Assembly: GCA_001972305.1 (NCBI GenBank)
Contig: BDDD01000435.1
Location: 362,581 to 426,580, forward strand
From: Cephalotus follicularis
Taxonomy: Eukaryota; Streptophyta; Magnoliopsida; Oxalidales; Cephalotaceae
Length of the DNA stretch: 64,000 nt
Direction of reading: 5' to 3'
Positions within the stretch are counted from its first letter, which is position 1. The number at the start of each line of letters is the position of its first letter. The notes under the pieces were generated by a model. The model was not told the DNA's origin, made no database searches, and saw nothing but the letters and a program-made list of their open reading frames with translations. Positions 47,580 to 60,663 of the stretch are shown here, one piece after another. The position numbers and the translations under genes are program-made.

Positions 47580-48660
47580 TCATTGATAGTATTTCCTCAG
47601 ATGCTCTACGTTCCAAGCTCTGGGAATCTCCCTGCCCCCCAGAGTTTCAAGTTTGAATGTTCCTGGGCAGAACACTCTTTTCACCTTGTATGGCCCCTCC
47701 CAGGTAGGGGCTAGCTTTCCTCTAGTACTAGTTGGATCATCGATAGCTGAGTTGCGTAGGACTAGGTCTCCTTCCCTTAGTGGTCGGGGGCTTACCCTCT
47801 TGTTATAGAAACGGCTCACCCTCTGTTGATAGGCAGCAACTCTGATGGCTACTTTATCCCTGAGTTCTTCTACTAGGTCGAGGAGGCATCTAAGTCCTTC
47901 TTCATTGTTTTCTTCGCTGAAATGTATAACCCTTGGTGACTGTACACCAATTTTCACTGGTATCATAGCTTCAGCTCCAAAACAAAGGCTGTATGGGGAC
48001 TCACCATTTGTGGTCCAAGGAGTGGTTCTATATGCCCATAGTACACTTGGTAGTTCCTCTGTCCATCTTCCTTTGCTGTCTTCAAGGCGCTTCTTCAAGC
48101 CCAAGATGATTTCTCTATTGATCACCTTGGCTTGACCATTACTCTAGGGGTATGCTACTGAGGCAAGCCTATACTCTATTCTCCACTCTTTGGAAAAGTC
48201 ACGGAACGCTTGGCAATCAAATTGTTTACCATTGTCTGAGACTATTTTCCTCGGGACTCCAAATCTACAGATGATTGATTTCCATACAAAGCTCTCCGTG
48301 TTCTGATCTGTGATCGTGGCTAAAGGTTCTGCTTCTACCCACTTGGTGAAGTAATCTACAGCCACAATAAGAAACTTTCTCTGGCCTGTTGCCAGGGGTA
48401 GTGGTCCGACAAAGTCCATCCCCCACTGCATAAAAGGCCAAGGTGCTGTGATAAACGTCAAGGGCTGAGAATGTCTTCTGCTTATGTTGGCGTTCCTCTG
48501 ACATTTATCACATTTTCTTACAAATTATACGGCTTCTTGGTGCATGGTTGGCCAGAAGTAGCCCTGTCTCAACAGTTTGTGGGACAAGGTTCTACCCCCC
48601 GTGTGGTTGTCACAAATTCCTTCGTGGACTTCCTTTAGAGCGTAATCGGCCTCTAAGGGA
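47580..48660 (-). pseudogene. Tat integrase region
   Basis: Integrase core text is clear: WGMDFVGPLPLATGQRKFLI, then VDYFTKWVEAEP, FGVPRKIVSDNGKQF and, nearer 47600-48100, LPSVLWAYRTTPWTTNGESP and the LVLRNSA C-terminal block. The zinc-binding N-terminal part lies next to the Tekay-type insertion. It belongs to the broken Tat element. Confidence 0.88.
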
Positions 48661-50289
48661 GTCAAGCATCTTATCCAGGGAAAGGAAAAATGTCACGCCC
48701 CGAACCGTGGGATGGGCCCCACGACTCGACACGTGGTAATCCATACAATCATCATTAATAAATTCCATAAAACTTTAAAACATAAATGATCATACACATA
48801 ATCCATTAATTTAACATGTGGATATACAGACCCGAAAATACAATAAGAATACACTGCTACGTCCAGCAGGTGACAAATAATTACATAATTATTTCTTGCA
48901 AATTCTTCCATAAAAGCGTACTGTCGAGGAGCAACTTACACAATAATCCTTGTCTGTAACACTGCTGCGACGTGCCTCCACTACCTATACCTGTACCTGG
49001 CCCATTCAAAAGAATGGGTCAGCAACCCTGAGGGTTGTGTAGGTTACCACATATACGGGCACATACCAGAGGAACAAACAATACAAGCAGAAGAGAAACA
49101 AATATAATAATAAATATGCATGCTTATATAAATGCAGATCATAATCCATAGCATAATCATCATCATCCTTTGTTCTCAGACTGCTCTACTCAAACTATAC
49201 ATAGCAATCATATCACAGAGGAGTTTAGTCCGGTCATCCTATGGTCTGGTCAGTATACATGGTTCACCTTTAGGTTCACCAGCCCGCGGAATTCTCCTCC
49301 AGGTTCACCTGCTGAGCGGAATTCACCATTTGCTCACCTGCTCTGCGGTTCACCCTTTGGATCACCAGCTTTGACGGAATTCACCTTTAGGTTCACCATT
49401 GGCGGTTCGCCCGAGGATCGCATGCCTCACGGTATTCACCCCTTAGGTTCACATACTCGGCGGAATTCTCCCCAGTTGGGCTCACCTGCCTGGGGTCATT
49501 TAACTAAATCTTTTCCTTTTACATTTTATATCCTAATTCTATTTCCTTCCCTGAAATATTTCTCATTTCATTCTTTTAGTATTCTTAAATTCATTTCTTA
49601 AGCCAGACCAGGGCTCACCATTGTGCATGGCACTTCCCATGCCTAAGGTTCACACCAACATGTGCATTGCGCATGCATTCTATACTCGCCACTTAACTGT
49701 ATGTGAGTGATCATCCATCATATTACTTGGCCAGGGGATGCATACTGAAGGTGCATGCCAGGGGGTAATACTATACGTTGTATACTTAGCGTCACTGGAG
49801 TATTCCTTAAGCTAGGGACGTGAGCATGCATGCATGCACATAACATTTACCCTTTTACACTTGCCCAGGGTACGCATGCATGTTTGCTTTCCTTCTTCAC
49901 TGGTGCATGCAGGGAGCAACACATGCAAGTCGGCTCAAACGCCTGCTCAGGAGGCAAGGCAGGCAGGCAGGGAGGGTTGCCTCACTCTGCAAGCCCACGG
50001 GCGCGTCCAAGAAGTATTGGTACTCTGCTCAGCGTGTTCCCCAGCATTTCAACATTTACCAGGGAAGAGCTCAGCTCATGAGAGTGACGTGCGAGTCATG
50101 GTAGGTCGGCCATGACGCTCTGGTGCTATGCTCTGCCTACTTGGACGCCTGCCTGGTAGGCATGGACAGTAAAGCTTCGTACCATGGCAGCTCGACGTTG
50201 AGCTCGGACATGGTTCAGCTTGGCCATTGTTGAGCACAGGCGTTAAGCAGTGGAGCTCAGCATGGCAGCTCGGGCATGAACAACATGGC

Positions 50290-50460
50290 AGCTCGGCACT
50301 GGCAGTCCGCCTCAGCCCTGGTAGTTCGCCTCGGCCCTGGTAGTTCGCCTCGGCCCTGGCAGTTCGCCTCAGCCCTGGCAGTTCGCCTCGACCCTGGCAA
50401 TTCGCCTCGGCCCTGGAAGTTCGCCTCAGCCCTGGCAGTTCGGCTCGGCTCCCCTGGCAC
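50290..50460. repeat. 20-bp tandem array inside a Tekay-type LTR
   Basis: About eight units of CTGGCAGTTCGCCTCGGCCC with small variations. Flanking DNA carries looser copies (GCTCGGCCCTGG) up to and past the Ns. Confidence 0.9.
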
Positions 50461-50914
50461 CATGGCAGCGCATATGCTCAGCCCCGGCACCCTGGTACTT
50501 CTTCCCCGGCTCCTCTGGTACTTCTCCCCGGCTTCTCAAGCATTCTTCCCCAGCGCCCTGGCATATCTCCCCAGCGCCCTGGCATATCTCCCCAGTGCCC
50601 TTGCGTTGGCAATGGCACTCAACGCAGGCCTGCAATGGTGTACAGGGGTGGTGTAAGGCGCGTTGGACGCATGCTCCGCGTACGCCGGTGATGATGGGAG
50701 CTCGGCGCTTGCCGGCGAGGAGCTCGGCAGGTGGCGATGCTTGGACGCAAGGCCAGGGGAGCTCAGCACATCTCTTGGTGTTTCTGCCTATGGCATTATT
50801 GAGGGAGCATACTGTTTGCACAACAGTAACGCAAATAATGGGAAGGAGGAGGCAAACACGTGCTAGGCGCACGACTCAACATAAAGTGAAAGGTCGGGGA
50901 CACATACGTATAAA

Positions 50915-50990
50915 NNNNNNNNNNNNNNNNNNNNNNNNNNNNNNNNNNNNNNNNNNNNNNNNNNNNNNNNNNNNNNNNNNNNNNNNNNNN
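50915..50990. other. assembly gap (76 Ns)
   Basis: A run of N within the GC-rich repetitive part of the LTR; the true length is unknown. Confidence 0.99.
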
Positions 50991-52199
50991 GGCATCACAG
51001 GCGCATCACCTTGGCAGCTCGCGCTCAGCCCCGGCTGTCCATGCGCTCGGCCCGGCTGTCCATGCGCTCGGCCTTGGCCGTTCTTGCGCTCAGCCCTGGT
51101 GTCTTAGCACGTCCTCCCTGGCAGCTCATGCCTTCAACTCCGCACATGGCATCGCTGGTATACTTTCCAGGCACCATGCATAGTGTGTCTTAGCATTACG
51201 GGCGTCATGTGTTTCGGGCCTTGAACGCATAATCCTTGCTCGCCGGCGATGGAGGGATCTCGTCGCCTGCCGGTGAGGGTGCGGCGAGTCGCCATGGCTA
51301 GGCGTATAGCCTGGGAGCTCAACTCCGTCCCCCAACATTTTCATGCAATGGAGTCTTCATATGTCTGGTGCTGGGCACAACCAGAACGCGAAGATAGATA
51401 GGACATGTCACGTGCAAGGCGCATGACCTTGCTAAAATGCTCATAGCCGGGGAGACATAATTATATGCATATATAATCTACTTAATATGTAATCCAGTAG
51501 TAAACAATGAAACATCATCACACACAACAAGCAAGCAGGGAACACAATCAGCAGTACACAGCAAAACACACACACATACACACGTGTTGGTAGGCACTCG
51601 GACATGGAGCAACCTACCTGGGGTAAGGTTGAAAACGGAGATGCTTCCTCTTCTCCTCGTAGATTCCGGCTTTCCTTAAAGCTGGGGTCTGTTACACACT
51701 TTGGCTTTGCCAATTCTCCTTCCTTGCACCATTCTTGCTCCCAGGGAGTGGGTATTTATACAAGAGAAGGTGCAGGGGACATGGGGCTTCATGGACAGCA
51801 TCCACTTTGTCCACATCTCCTTCTCTCTCTTTTTCTCCCGAAATCTCTAGAGGAATGGTGTAAGAAAATATCCCCAAAAAGTGTGTCTGCAGACCACATC
51901 CCATCCTTTATTCACGTAAGAGGAAGGGTCTAGAATTGTTGAGACAATTCTCAACAATTCAGGCCATTCCTCAACTTGGGCCAACTTCACTAATTGGGCC
52001 TTACTTAACACTTCTTCCATTCCTTCACATATTAAATTGGCCCAATGAGGAAAATAGTTCCCCAAGCCCGATGTCATAAATTAAATTTCATTAAGGCCCA
52101 AATAAATACATCATAATTATCGGGTCCAGCCCAAAATGTGAGAAAATAATTACAAGGCCCAATAAATATATTTTATAATATTTAGGGCTCTTACAAAAA

Positions 52200-55000
52200 A
52201 GACCTCTTGTAGAGGATCCCGTCTCGAAGCTGATATCTGTTTGCTCTGTACACAAGTTTCCTTGCCTCCGAGGGGTCCTCGGGCAAAATCTCGTTCCTCA
52301 GCCAATTGATAAATGGGGTCATCCAGTTTGGCTCTTGTGGTAGGTCAATGTCCATCACATCTACTTCGGAGATGGCGGGTCTATCTAGGTAGTCTACTAG
52401 CACGGTTTTATTTTTCTCCAGCTCCTCCGTCGTGGCCAGTTTTGATAACTGGTTTACTCGAGCGTTTTCTGCTCTGGGTACTTTCAAAACTCTTAGGATT
52501 TTGAAGGCTGACTTCAAACTCTGGAAATGTGATAAGTACTTGGCCATCGAGTCTTCTCGGGCTTCGTACTCTCCACTTGCCAAGCCCACCACTAGCTGAA
52601 AATCACTGGAGCTCTCTATCTTTTATACCTCCAAGTGCTTTGCAATTGTCAGCCTGGCTATCAGAGCTTCCCACTCAGCTTCGTTGTTTGTAGCTTTAAA
52701 TCCAAACCTCAGAGCATACTCCAACGTCCGACCGTCTGGGCTTACTAATAGCAGCCTTGCTCCACTGCCAGTGATGCTGGAAGAGCCATCCACGGACAAC
52801 TTCCATAATCCCCTCTCACTTTCGGAGGGGTCCTCATCCATACACTTCGTAGGTGTATTATCTCTAACAAAGTTGTCCAAGACATGCGATTTGATTACTG
52901 GTCTGGTTTCGAACTTCACATCATACTCGGATAGTTTGACTGACCACTTCATTAATTTTTCTGAGGTTTTAGGCTTTACTAGAACTTGCCTAAGTGGTTT
53001 ATCAGTCAGAACTTTAATTGTATGGGCTTGAAAATATGGCCTTAACTTCCTGGCCGCTATGATCAGAGTAAAGGCGAATTTTTCCACATCTGGGTACCTT
53101 CCCTCAGCGTCATTCAAAGGCTTGCTTACGAAGTACACCGGCCTTTGAACTTTCTTCTCCTCCCTGACCCGCACCGCACTTACTGTGCCCGAGGTGGCCG
53201 CAAAGTATAAATACAAATCTTCCCTATCCTTAGGTTTTGAGATCAGATGAGGGGAAACCAAGTATTCCTTCAATTTGTCGAAGGCTGCTTGGCATTCGTT
53301 TGACCAAGAAAATCCCTTGGGATCCCTGAGCACCTTGAAGAAAGGGAGGCACTTCTCTGCTGATTTCGAAACAAACCTGCTCAGGGCTGCTATCTTTCCA
53401 TTCAATCTTTGAACATCCCTGATGGTCTGGGGAGGCCTCATATTCTGAACTACTGAGACCTTCTTTGGATTTGCCTATATTCCTCTGCTTGAGACCATGA
53501 ACCCGAGGAACTTGCCAAAGGTGACCCCAAAAGTACATTTGGATGGGTTGAGTTTCATTTTATACTTTCTCAACACCTCAAATGTCTCTTCCAAGTCTTT
53601 AATGTGGAGGCTTTTGGCAGGCGTCTTGACGAGCATGTTGTCAATGTAAACATCCATGTTTCTCCCAATCTGAGGCTCAAAGATCTTGTTTACTAATCGT
53701 TGGTAGGTGGCCCCTGCGTTCTTCACTCCAAAGGGCATGACCTTGTAACAATACATCCCCCGGTCCGTGATGAAAACTGTCTTGTTCTCGTCGGGCTCGT
53801 ACATAGGGATTTGGTTGTATCCCGAGTAGGCATCCAAGAAGCTTAACATTCTGTAGCCTGATGTTGCATCCACCAACTGATCTATATTTGGGAGAGGGAA
53901 GTGATCCTTGGGACAAGCTTTGTTGAGGTCTGTGAAATCAATGCACATCCTCCATTTGTCGTTTGCTTTCTTGACCAGGACTGGCTTTGCCAGCTAGTCA
54001 GAGTAATGCACTTCCCTAATGAATCCCTCTTTCAATAGCTTGCTCACCTCCTCGGCAATTGCCTGCTGTCTCTCAGGAGCAAAGTTCCTCTTCTTTTGCC
54101 TGGTCGGGGAACCTCATTGGATCCACACTTAGCTTGTGAACTATTACATTTGGGCTGATCCTAGGGACCTCCTCTGCTAACCAGGAAAACATATATCTGT
54201 TACTTCGGAGGAATGTTATTAATTCCCCCTTCTCCACCTCTCCAAGTTGTGAGCCGACTTGGAAAACTCTCTCATTGTTGCCCTCTTCAAGTGGCACTTG
54301 GATAACATCCTCAACAGGTTGTGGACGCTCGGGTTCCACGTCCCCTCTGAGCTCCACATTTGCAATAGGAAATGCATTTTCCTTCCCTTTATCCAGAATG
54401 ACAGTCTTGTAGCACTGTCTTGCCACCTGTTGATCTTCTATGGCTTCCCCCACGCCAAACCTTGTAGGAAACTTCATCAATAAGTGCCTCATGGACACTA
54501 TCGCCTCCATGAGGTTCAGACTTGGTCACCCAATTATGGCATTGTATGGGCTTGGTGTGTCCACTACTACGAATGTCATCTGCACCTGGGTATGGTGTGG
54601 GGCCATGCCTGTAACCACGGATAGGTCAATGGATCCCAGAGGATGAACCATCTCTCCTGTAAAGCCGACCAGTGGGGTTTTCATGGGTTTGAGTTGGTGG
54701 ACCAGTATCTTTAGTTCATCAAACGCATGTTTGTATAGGATATCGGTCGAGCTCCCGCTATTAATAAGAATTCTCTTCATGGTGAAGAGTTCCACCAGAA
54801 GAGTTACCACCACTGGGTCATCAAGAGGGAGACGTACTCCCTCGTAGTCCGCCTCAGAGAAGGATATCACGTCCTCATCTCTAACTGTTTTCAGCCTTTT
54901 GCTATGCTGAATTTGTTGCACAGCAAGGGATTGCCTCTCATATGCCTTTCTGGCATTTTTATGGTCGCCCCCAGATGCGACACCCCCCCTCCCCAAGAGA
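52200..55000 (-). pseudogene. Tat protease, reverse transcriptase and double RNase H region
   Basis: In minus-strand order: retropepsin-like text with LVGFTGEMVHPLGSI (about 54900-54530), RT palm text (about 53950-53480, including SFLDAYSGYNQIPM and VMPFGVKNAGATYQRL), Gypsy RNase H (LYLYFAATSGTVSAV, RPVYFVSKPL) and a second archaeal-type RNase H (VDGSSSITGSGA, NNEAEWEALI). Broken. Confidence 0.88.
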
Positions 55001-55079
55001 TGGTGTGGATGACACCTCTGGGTTGCTGTTTCTCCTGCTCCTCTGATGGCAGAGGAGCTTCTTGTTTTTGCTCCCTCCT

Positions 55080-56320
55080 CCCCTAAGGAGCACTCATATC
55101 CACATACTTCCGTAGGTGCCCCTTTTGAATCAGGTCCTCAATCTGATTCTTCAATTGTCTGCAATCCTCGGTATCGTGCCCATGGTCACGATGGTACCGG
55201 AAATATTTTTCTATGTCCCTCTTCTCCGTCGAGGTCCTCATTGGTACAGGCCATTGGATGGAGACCTTGTCCTTCTCTATGGCAAGTATTCGGGTGCGTG
55301 AATCTAAGAGGGGGGCAAAGTTATTGTAGGCCAGGATTGGCCCCCCTCCCCTGGGTGAAGCCTCTCTCTTGGAGAGCTTGTGTCTGAGGTCTTCCTTGGA
55401 CAATTCGGACCTCTCCTTCCTTTTCTCTTTTTTTTCGGGAGTATTTCGTGAAGGCTCCTCCTTCTCCGCCAGACGGCCCGATCAGGGGATTTTTTGTTTC
55501 CTGGCTATCATCTTTTCCTCAGCGTTGATATATTTTTCTGCTCTCTTCAGCATGTCTGACATGTCCACCGCGAGTTTCTTCAAAAGAGAGAAAGTGAAGG
55601 AAAAGTTGTTTCTCAATCCACTATTCAATGCTGTCAGGGCAAAGGACGGCTCCAGGTCTTTCACTGTGAGAGACTCCTTGTTGAACCTGGTAAGGTAGTC
55701 CCTCAATGATTCATCTCTACCCTGCACCACGTTGATCAAATGGGTAGAATTACTCATCTGTGTAGTACTGTTGAGGAATTTGGTGACGAACAATTCCAAA
55801 AACTGGTCAAAATTCTCCACCGATCCCTGAGCCAAGGTAGAAAACCACGATTGGGCTGCGCCCGTTAATGTTTCCGGGAATCCTCGGTAAAGTATGGCAT
55901 CTGAGGCTTGGTGCACCAACATGGTTTCAATGTTGGTGCATACATGTTGGATAGGATCCGTGGACCCATCATATTTGTCGAGACTCGGGAGTTGGAATCC
56001 GCTGGGGATACGCTCCATCATGATCTCGGATGTGAGGTGGTGGGCGCTAATGTTGCGCACCTCGAACAGACGTTCCCTCGGCTGCTCGTCTCCTTGGAGC
56101 CTTCTCTCCGCCTTGGTAAGCCTTATTTTCATTGCTCGCTCCACATCCTCAATGTTCCTAACCCTGCTAGAAATTTGTGATCCCTCGACCAGTGTGGCCG
56201 GGTGGTCTATCCTGCTTCCCCGCACTGTTCCTGCCCTGCGTGAAGCATCGGATCGCACTCGTGCCTCCTCTGAACCCCTGGCTTCCCCTTCGGGTGGTCT
56301 ATCCTGCAATCCCGCACTGT
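55080..56320 (-). pseudogene. Tat gag region
   Basis: The capsid-like domain (PSLDKYDGSTDPIQHV, then AAQSWFSTLAQGSVENFDQF and ESLRDYLTRFN) is followed by a FRYHRDHGHDTEDC-type region near 55200, as in Tat/Ogre gag. Its start is joined abruptly to chromovirus sequence near 56320. Broken. Confidence 0.85.
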
Positions 56321-58251
56321 TCGGCATCCCTGTCGTAACAATCTGTCTGCATGCAAAGCCGAAATCATCGGAACAAACAATGGCTCTAAGGTGCCAAGAA
56401 ACCGAAAAGGTGGTCGTCCCGGAGGACTGAAGACCACTACTTTCTTATGACAATCCACCTGAGCAAAGCTTGCAGACAATCAATCCATACCAAGAATCAC
56501 ATCTAGGCCATCCATCGGTAAAACAATAAGATCGGCTAACAAGCAACGATCATCGATCTCTACAATACAATCTCTACACACTCGATCGGTGGTTGCTGAC
56601 TCACCGATAGGTGTGGATACCTCCATCAAGGAAGGAAGGTACTCCAGTCTCAAACCAATATGGGAGACAAAATGCAATGCAATGAATGAATGGGATGAAC
56701 CCGGATCAATAAGAACCCGTGCTGGAAGCTGAAAGAGTCGAATGATACCTCCAATCACAACATCGGACCCTGTTGCAGCACTCAGTTCCATAGCAAACAC
56801 TCTAGCCTGAACTGTCGGAGCAGAACTCATAGGCTGCTTCCCCTTGGACTGCGAAGTCCCAAGGGAAGAAGACGGTACACTGGCTGTCGGTCCTGGTGGA
56901 GGCGGTGACCGCTGTATCTGATCAAATCCTCTAGGACGAGAACTCCAAGGACAATCTCTAGCAATGTGGTCGGAACTACCACAAACCAAGCAATGGCCCA
57001 AGAACCATCTACAATTCTCAGAAGTATGGTTTGTCTTCTGACAATGCACACAAGAAACCGTAGCACTCTGATTACCGCTCCCAGAGAGTCTGGAGGGTAT
57101 ACCCTGACTAGGTGCTGAAGATCGGTCTCCTCAACGTGCGTTCCTCGATCTTCCTCTCCTCCGAGAACAGGACGGGTTCCCGCTATCCTGATTGCTACCA
57201 TGAGAACCAGGTGAGGGGCTACTATTAGTCTTCTGTGATTTAGCACTGCCACTGTCACTACCACTCTGCCAAGAAGAAGGAGTAGGCCTGGTGCGGGCTA
57301 TATTTCTCATCAATTTAGCCTCAGCTGCAATATCCTCAAGCTGCATAGCTCGGGAAGAAATATCCGATATGGAGGTCAAACCCAAGGGAGTTAGTTGCCT
57401 CCTCAAATCCAATCTCAGTCCCCGAAGGAACTTCTTTGCTCTACGCTCTTGGCCTTCCACTAAGTATGGGGAAGATCGGGCTAACTGCATAAATCTCGCC
57501 TCATACTCAACAACTGTCATGCTTCCTTGTACCAAGTTAGCAAATTCAATCTCTCTTCTGTCTGTCTCTACCTGAGGGTAGTACCTTGCATTGAATTCTC
57601 TTTTGAAGGCATCCCAAGAACAGACTGCACCATTCCTTGTCCAATCTGTGTTAACCATAGCCCACCACTGCTCGGCTTTTCCTTGGAGCATATACACTGC
57701 CAATACCAATTTCTGTTCATCATCACATCCCATAACCTCAAAGATCGTTTCCAATTGAATTAGCCAAGACTCGGCAAGGGTAGGATCAGGGAGTCCTACA
57801 AATGCTGGAGGCTGCAACTTTAAGAAGCGGCTCAACATGTCTTCTCTCCTTGGTCTACGTTCAACTCTAGCCTGTTGGCGTCCCATCAGAGTATGCATAT
57901 GTGTCATGGTGGCACACAATTGTCTCCAAACCTCAGGGTCTGCACCCGCTGGTGGAGCATTTGGATCATACTCTGGAAAAACGTTACCATGAGCTGGTTC
58001 ATTATCAACAGGAGCAGGGGCAGGAGCATTCCTTCCACCCCGTGGCCACGCCTTCCTCTATTATCCATTGCTACAAAAGACAACAATGGGATGATCAGAT
58101 GCAATCACTTTCAATTCCAATATCAATCTCTTTTCCAATAACAATAGCATGAATAAGCAAAAACATATATCATGCAAATTCATTCAATCAATCTCAATCA
58201 ACGCATTAATATACTTAGCTAGCAGGCCAACCAATGTCTCTGATACCATTC

Positions 58252-60663
58252 TGTAACACCTCGCCCCCGCAGGGTGAACACGTGGCATTACTCTCAATCC
58301 AATATACAATGCAATGGTCGGGACTAGCAATATAAAAAAATGTGAAAAACTTTAAAACTTTTCAATACGTATCATTTGCGGAAGTTACAATACAACGATC
58401 CATCCATACGATGCAATACAATACTAGTCTTTTACAATACACTTATCAATCCTTCAATACAGTATTACAATACAATACATTCCAAACTTTTCACTACAAT
58501 CTCATAACCAGTTCCACGGTACCCAAGCAGTCATGCGATCAATCGAGTTTTCAATCCTTCCGTCCGCTGCTACCTGCTGCCCTACCTATGTCGCACACAA
58601 AGGTACAACACAGCCCCATCCCGAAGGATGGGGTTAGCCACACTGGCTAAGCAGAAACCTCATGCAGTATGTATGCATGTACAATGTGCAATATCGGTGA
58701 CAATCTATACAATATCAATTTGCGGTGTACAATATCAATGCATGACATGGCAAATACATATGTACAGTTGGCGATCAGACTACCCGTATGACAATGGCCC
58801 ATAACAGAACATACGGATATGATCTATAATAATCAATCAATGGCAGATACTCAATGGTGTTGTATACAACACCCAATCAATCAATCAATATCCTATAGAG
58901 CATGCGACCGGTGTCAATACAATGTCAATCGGTTAGCAGTGATCGATCCCACGGAAGGTAATCCTTCAAAAATGTGGGAGATCTATCTACGGTTCTTAGG
59001 CTGATCAGGTCTGGAACTCATAGATCTTCCAACCTATGGCTGGGTCAATACAATCCCTATGAGCTACAGCCTCAGGGAGTTACTGAAACCGTTAGGGAGC
59101 TACAGCCTCAAGGGAGCATCAATCGACAATCAATCGGTACCGCTCATCAGCGGGTCAATACAATACAGTAAATGAAATGATCGACGAAATAGGTGGACAG
59201 AGTCAATAACCTAACATGCCGACATGAATCATAAGGTCGCTCTATAGGATCCATACAATACAATCAATCATGTCAGTACAATATCATTACAATGTCAATA
59301 AGCAAAGTCAATGAGTTACAGTATCTAATGGAGGGTTGGGAATGTGCGTCCAACTTACCGACTTAGACTCACATCACTCATGACTCAAGCAATCAATCAA
59401 AGTAAAGTCAATGAGTGACGGTATCTAATGGAGAGTTGGGAATGTGCATCCAACATACCGACTTAGACTCACATCACTTATGACTCAAGCAATCAATCAG
59501 GCAGTACAATCATTAAAACTATTTTCCAACACTTGAACACCTCAAGTGAGGCTCCAGTCAAGTGGCAATGTGAAAACAAGTTGAAATCCAGCTTTAAACA
59601 GTTAAAAACTCATTTATGTACATTAGGCGTCGATGTCCTTGGTGAAAGACATCGACACCTCTTTAAAACGGTGGAAAGACGTCGATGTCCTTAAAAGACA
59701 TCGATGTCTTTCCCTATTTGTGTAAAGATATGGCCGAAAGACGTCGATGTCCTTGGAGAAAGGTGTCGACGCGTTTCAATAAAAATAGCCTGAGAATGCG
59801 CATCGATGTTCAACATTGATGTCTTTCTTGGAGAAATACATCTCGAGGTAAAGACGTCGATGTCTTTGAAAGACGTCGATATCTTTGCTGCAGAATCAAG
59901 ATACAGCACTCTGAAGTGAAAGACATCGACGTCCATGGGCTAGGGGTCGATGTCTTTACTGGGCATGGTCGATTTTATGCAGCAAATAGGGTCAATCTCA
60001 AGTCAAAATCCAATCAAATCCATTCTTTAAGAAACCAAGGGTTAAAAATCAGTCCTTAAGGTTAGTAAAACTACTTACAACCTTCAATTTAACGTTTCAA
60101 TCCTTCTATTAACAATTAGGTCAAGGATTTGCTAGAAACCCTAAAAACCCCAATTCATTCAATACACTCAATTTAATCATTCAATCAGTTATTCAATCAA
60201 TATAAGAGGTAGGCAATTCAAGTAAGAAGTCCTACCTATAATGAAGCTTCAAAAGTTGAGCTATCAATCGGTCAATCGGCTGAAATCACCCAAGAAACTG
60301 CTGCTTTCTTGTTCAATCGGCAACCCACAACTTGCAATCGGTATCCTTGTTGAAGGACATGCAAGCCGACTGCTAGGGAGATGGAGGGAGGCTGCCAGCA
60401 AGAGAGAGAGAGAGGGAGAAGGATAGAGAGAGGGAGAAGAATGAGTGAAAATGAGAGAATGAGAGTGAGAATTGACTTTTTATAGTCAATACGACCAACT
60501 CTCCGAAACTCAGCCCAAAATCCCGACTATACATGCATACAACCAATACAATAACAATAGGTATAGGAATACCTCAATTCAATACAGTTCAATACGATTC
60601 AGTGCAGTACAATACAATACAATATATGCATGAACAGTACCAAAGGGAATTCGGGTCATCACA
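58252..60663 (-). repeat. chromovirus 5' LTR, 2.4 kb
   Basis: On the minus strand it begins TGTGATGACCCGAATTCCC and ends GGGCGAGGTGTTACA. It contains CAATACAATAC runs (58380-58500, 60540-60630), an approximately 88-bp tandem duplication (59318-59500) and a GTCGATGTC array (59625-59960). Short frames inside are not genes. Confidence 0.85.
59625..59960. repeat. array of GACGTCGATGTCTTT motifs in the chromovirus LTR
   Basis: More than ten copies of the near-palindromic core (GA/CA)CATCGACGTC or GACGTCGATGTC occur in both orientations, separated by short variable spacers. It is non-coding. Confidence 0.88.

Larger units (their letters stand above)
48691..52195 (-). mobile_element. solo LTR, Tekay/Del-type family (copy 3), contains an assembly gap
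   Basis: About 3.5 kb including 76 Ns, between AAAAA repeats (48686-48690, 52196-52200). On the plus strand it begins TGTCACGCCCCGAACCGTGG and ends TTTAGGGCTCTTACA, the inverse of copies 1 and 2. It keeps the GGTTCACC/GGAATTC repeats (about 49260-49490) and is longer because of a GC-rich expansion, including a 20-bp tandem array at 50290-50460. It sits inside the Tat pol region. Confidence 0.87.
46527..56320 (-). mobile_element. Tat-lineage Ty3/Gypsy internal region, without its own LTRs, broken
   Basis: On the minus strand, in order: gag (about 56320-55080; SLDKYDGSTDP, FRYHRDHGHDTEDCRQLK), protease (about 55000-54530), RT (about 54500-53470; DFTDLNKACPKDHFPLPNID, FGVKNAGATYQR), RNase H and a second, archaeal-type RNase H (about 53440-52200; LSVDGSSSITGSGA, ATNNEAEWEALI), then integrase (about 48660-47580; WGMDFVGPLP, FGVPRKIVSDNG). 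A second RNase H is the mark of the Tat/Ogre group. A Tekay-type solo LTR (48691-52195) interrupts it. The 3' part (about 47560-46900) has GGGAGTCTT-type repeats shared with the element at 35-43 kb. No LTR of its own adjoins either end. It is broken, with many breaks. Confidence 0.88.
56320..60663 (-). mobile_element. partial chromovirus (Tekay/Del-like Ty3/Gypsy): 5' LTR, gag, protease, start of RT
   Basis: On the minus strand a 2.4-kb LTR (60663-58252) is followed by ATGGTATCAGAG-like primer-binding text, gag (about 57920-57050; FLKLQPPAFVGLPDPTLAES, then FKREFNARYYP), a CCHC knuckle (CLVCGSSDHIARDCP) and protease (VLIDPGSSHSFIA, VILGMD). It then reaches the spacer before RT (FSPPGRPPFRFLG) and stops abruptly near 56320 against Tat sequence. 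The rest of pol and the 3' LTR are absent from this window. Broken. Confidence 0.87.

Noticed and set aside
57875-59171. Plus-strand frames in the chromovirus leader and LTR
   Set aside because: They are antisense to gag or lie in simple CAATAC repeats.
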